Source of the DNA: Planctomycetaceae bacterium UBA6163
GTDB taxonomy: Bacteria > Planctomycetota > Planctomycetia > Pirellulales > Pirellulaceae
Direction of reading: 5' to 3'
NCBI GenBank assembly: GCA_002428205.1
Contig: DIUH01000384.1
Span: 3,184 to 12,224, forward strand
Length of the DNA stretch: 9,041 nucleotides
The notes beneath the pieces were generated by a model that saw only the letters and a list, made by a program, of their open reading frames with translations, was not told the origin of the DNA and searched no databases. This document shows, in pieces, positions 7,416 to 9,041 of this stretch. Positions within the stretch are counted from its first letter, which is position 1; every line of letters starts with the position of its first letter. The position numbers and the translations under genes were made by a program.

Positions 7416-7426
7416 GCAAAGGGATA

Positions 7427-8170
7427 TTAGTGATCGTTCCAGAGTCGCGGGTCGATCTGATAAAACTTTGCCAATAAATCGAACAGCGCCTGATGGTGAT
7501 AGTGCGTTCGATTGGGTTGTTCGAAGAACGCTTCGCTGGCGACCGCAAAGAACTCGGCTTCGTTGGTCGCGCCATAAGGATCAAGCACGGTAGCGCGGCG
7601 GTGTCTTACATCTTCAAGTAATTGTTGATACTCGATCGCCGCCACACGTGCCCATTCGGCTTGATCAGTGGTGCTGGAAAACGGGATCGATCCTCCCATT
7701 TCGCCATCACGCCCGTCCAAGTGATGGGCGAACTCATGAACCACAACGTTGTGCTGGTTTCCCTGGATGCCGATCCTTTGGACTTCGGGCCACGACAAGA
7801 CAACACCGCCATTGGCCCAGGCTTCGCCGACCGTGGGCGAGCGGTTTGATTGATCGTGACGGCGAATGATGCCGGGAAAAACGAGGATGACCGAAACCGA
7901 ATCGAAGTAATAGTCCTTTGCGCCCAGCAGCATGACGGCGGCGTGGCCGGCGATCCGCGTTCGAATTTCATCGCTCAGCACCAACCCTTCGCACCCTTCC
8001 CAGTGGCACCGGGCCAGCATCACGGCCACGATTTGTTCCAGACGGCGTCTCATCGCCGCATCTAACTTTTGATGCGCCGCGATGTGAGCTTTCAACCACT
8101 GCGTGCGGTCGTTATCAAGCGGTTGACGCAGTAACCTGCGGATGTGCCAGCGGCGAAAAAGAGACAGCAT
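7427..8170 (-). CDS. mtfA: MtfA-type zinc peptidase (M90 family)
   Basis: This 247-residue product starts at the ATG at 8168-8170; an upstream extension would overlap the preceding gene by more than 130 bases. The zinc motif is HEFAHHLDG at residues 145-153 (ligands H145 and H149, catalytic E146). NEAEFFAVASEAFFE at 203-217 supplies the third ligand, E206. This matches E. coli MtfA (H149, H153, E212) in order and nearly in spacing (61 versus 63 residues). The family traits VVLSW and a C-terminal FYQIDPRLW, like the FYQQDP end of MtfA, are also present, and the length is close to the 265 residues of the E. coli protein. E. coli MtfA is a cytosolic aminopeptidase that binds the glucose repressor Mlc; no Mlc or ptsG-like gene is visible here, so that role should not be transferred. 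It is separated by only 5 bases from the upstream gene on the same strand, so the two are probably one transcript. Confidence 0.9.
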   Translation of the reverse strand: MLSLFRRWHIRRLLRQPLDNDRTQWLKAHIAAHQKLDAAMRRRLEQIVAVMLARCHWEGCEGLVLSDEIRTRIAGHAAVMLLGAKDYYFDSVSVILVFPGIIRRHDQSNRSPTVGEAWANGGVVLSWPEVQRIGIQGNQHNVVVHEFAHHLDGRDGEMGGSIPFSSTTDQAEWARVAAIEYQQLLEDVRHRRATVLDPYGATNEAEFFAVASEAFFEQPNRTHYHHQALFDLLAKFYQIDPRLWNDH

Positions 8171-8175
8171 GGTGT

Positions 8176-8775
8176 TTATCGTAATCCTTGCTGGTGCCAA
8201 ATCGATTCGGCCGTTGTGATGCCATCGAGTGCTCGGGCGATCATCGCCGATCGTCGCAGGGCATCGTCCAGAGGTTCGGCCCAAGGCCCCTGGTGAGCCC
8301 GGTCCCACGCGACCTTTGCTATCGCGATTGCCGGATCGATAACCGTGTCCACGGGATCGCCCTGTGGCACGGTGTCAGAGAGCGGATCAGCGGGTAAGCG
8401 ATCGTAGTAGGATCGAAAAAATGTGGTCGCGGCAAAGAAAGATCGCATGTGGACCTGGTCCGCCAGTGCCGCCTGCAGTCGCAGACAGGCGTGTTCGTGG
8501 ACTCGCTTGGCCGGGTCTGAATTATCCAGGCCCCAATCCGGTTTGGTGAGGCAATCGGGGCCCTCGCAAAGCGAATGACAAACCTCATGGAAAATCATCT
8601 GAGCCACGCAATCGTCGGGGTCGAGCGTTTCGGGCGTTCCGATCGTCAGCGTCCCACATCCGTCCCACGACGCATTGACTTCGCTGCTTCGATGGACCCG
8701 CATCCCCATTTTGGCTGCCGCTTGGATCCAAATGATGTCCAGGGGATCGCGGTAAATGGTACTAATCTTTCGCAC
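8176..8775 (-). CDS. Uncharacterised HExxH putative metallopeptidase, cysteine-rich
   Basis: This 199-residue product starts at the GTG at 8773-8775. An in-frame TAA six codons upstream limits the choice, and an ATG at codon 23 is a less likely alternative. I do not recognise the family. The centre carries FHEVCHSLCEGPDC (residues 62-75), an HExxH zinc-peptidase signature with H63, E64 and H67. A following helix with VHEHACLRLQAALAD (92-106) offers E94, 27 residues after H67, as a candidate third ligand in gluzincin style. Six cysteines cluster between residues 40 and 97 (C40, C56, C66, C70, C75, C97), two of them inside or next to the zinc motif, so metal binding by cysteine or disulfides is possible. 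No signal peptide or membrane segment is visible, which favours a cytoplasmic protein. The stop lies 5 bases before the MtfA-like start. Peptidase activity is inferred from the motif only. Confidence 0.75.
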   Translation of the reverse strand: MRKISTIYRDPLDIIWIQAAAKMGMRVHRSSEVNASWDGCGTLTIGTPETLDPDDCVAQMIFHEVCHSLCEGPDCLTKPDWGLDNSDPAKRVHEHACLRLQAALADQVHMRSFFAATTFFRSYYDRLPADPLSDTVPQGDPVDTVIDPAIAIAKVAWDRAHQGPWAEPLDDALRRSAMIARALDGITTAESIWHQQGLR

Positions 8776-9041
8776 GCGCCAAGTTATCCGTTAAGCCCCA
8801 AATCGATCACGTCATCCAGCAACCTCGCAGTGGTCAGATCAGAACATACCCCAAAGAGTCTCCATCCCCAACCAACCCTCACGCTTTCGTTGGCGTCGAC
8901 TTACCCGACGTTGTGGAATGCACAGCCGGCATTGATTTGGCCTGTTTTGGGCGAGATTAAGCCGGCAAGTCAATGTGAATGGTTGGCAACAATGAATGGG
9001 GGTGGTCGGAGTATCAGTAGTCACGGGGCAATGAACACGGG
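8776..9041. other. Right-hand non-coding stretch, no gene recognised
   Basis: These 266 bases lie upstream of the putative metallopeptidase and should hold its promoter. The only sizeable frame is a 61-codon GTG frame on the minus strand whose product (rich in Arg, Cys, Gln and Pro) resembles no family and has no ribosome binding site. Two GCCGGC sites (near 8925 and 8961) and a distant CATTGA/TCAATG pair are present but form no convincing structure. I see no RNA gene. Confidence 0.5.

Noticed and set aside
8171..8308. Extended start for the MtfA-like gene
   Set aside because: It would overlap the upstream gene by more than 130 bases and adds a low-quality N-terminus not found in MtfA.
8839..9024. 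61-codon minus-strand frame at the right end
   Set aside because: It has a GTG start with no ribosome binding site, odd composition and no recognisable similarity.

Overview
The window looks like planctomycete chromosome, most likely a Rhodopirellula-type member of the Pirellulaceae. Three things point there: a large secreted repeat protein with the planctomycete 'LEPR' N-terminal motif, an oversized YidC with an extra periplasmic domain and a long basic C-terminal tail, and genes that mostly lack strong Shine-Dalgarno sequences. I see no tRNA, rRNA, CRISPR array, insertion sequence or phage gene.

Layout. On the minus strand, 1-3572 holds the first 1190 codons of a very large SdrD/Cna-B-type surface protein whose 3' end lies beyond the left edge. 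Just upstream on the same strand (3672-4703) is a seven-bladed WD40 beta-propeller protein with a twin-arginine-type signal; the two may be co-transcribed. A 235-base divergent gap (4704-4938) separates it from yidC (4939-7404, plus strand), the membrane protein insertase. yidC converges on a tightly spaced minus-strand pair: an MtfA-type zinc peptidase (7427-8170) and, 5 bases upstream of it, a second, unrecognised HExxH protein that is rich in cysteine (8176-8775). Bases 8776-9041 hold no convincing gene.

How they work together. The left pair probably acts outside the cytoplasm, as a surface protein and a folded exported propeller. YidC inserts and folds inner-membrane proteins. The right pair looks like a two-gene metallopeptidase operon. 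I see no clear pathway joining all five genes.

Most notable points: (1) the surface-protein repeats alternate between cysteine-free and two-cysteine domains, with cysteines replacing glycines at the same two positions each time, which suggests one disulfide in every second domain; (2) a PDZ-like domain is inserted in the periplasmic part of YidC; (3) two different HExxH proteins are encoded back to back; (4) the ribosome binding site of the giant surface protein sits in the loop of a small hairpin.
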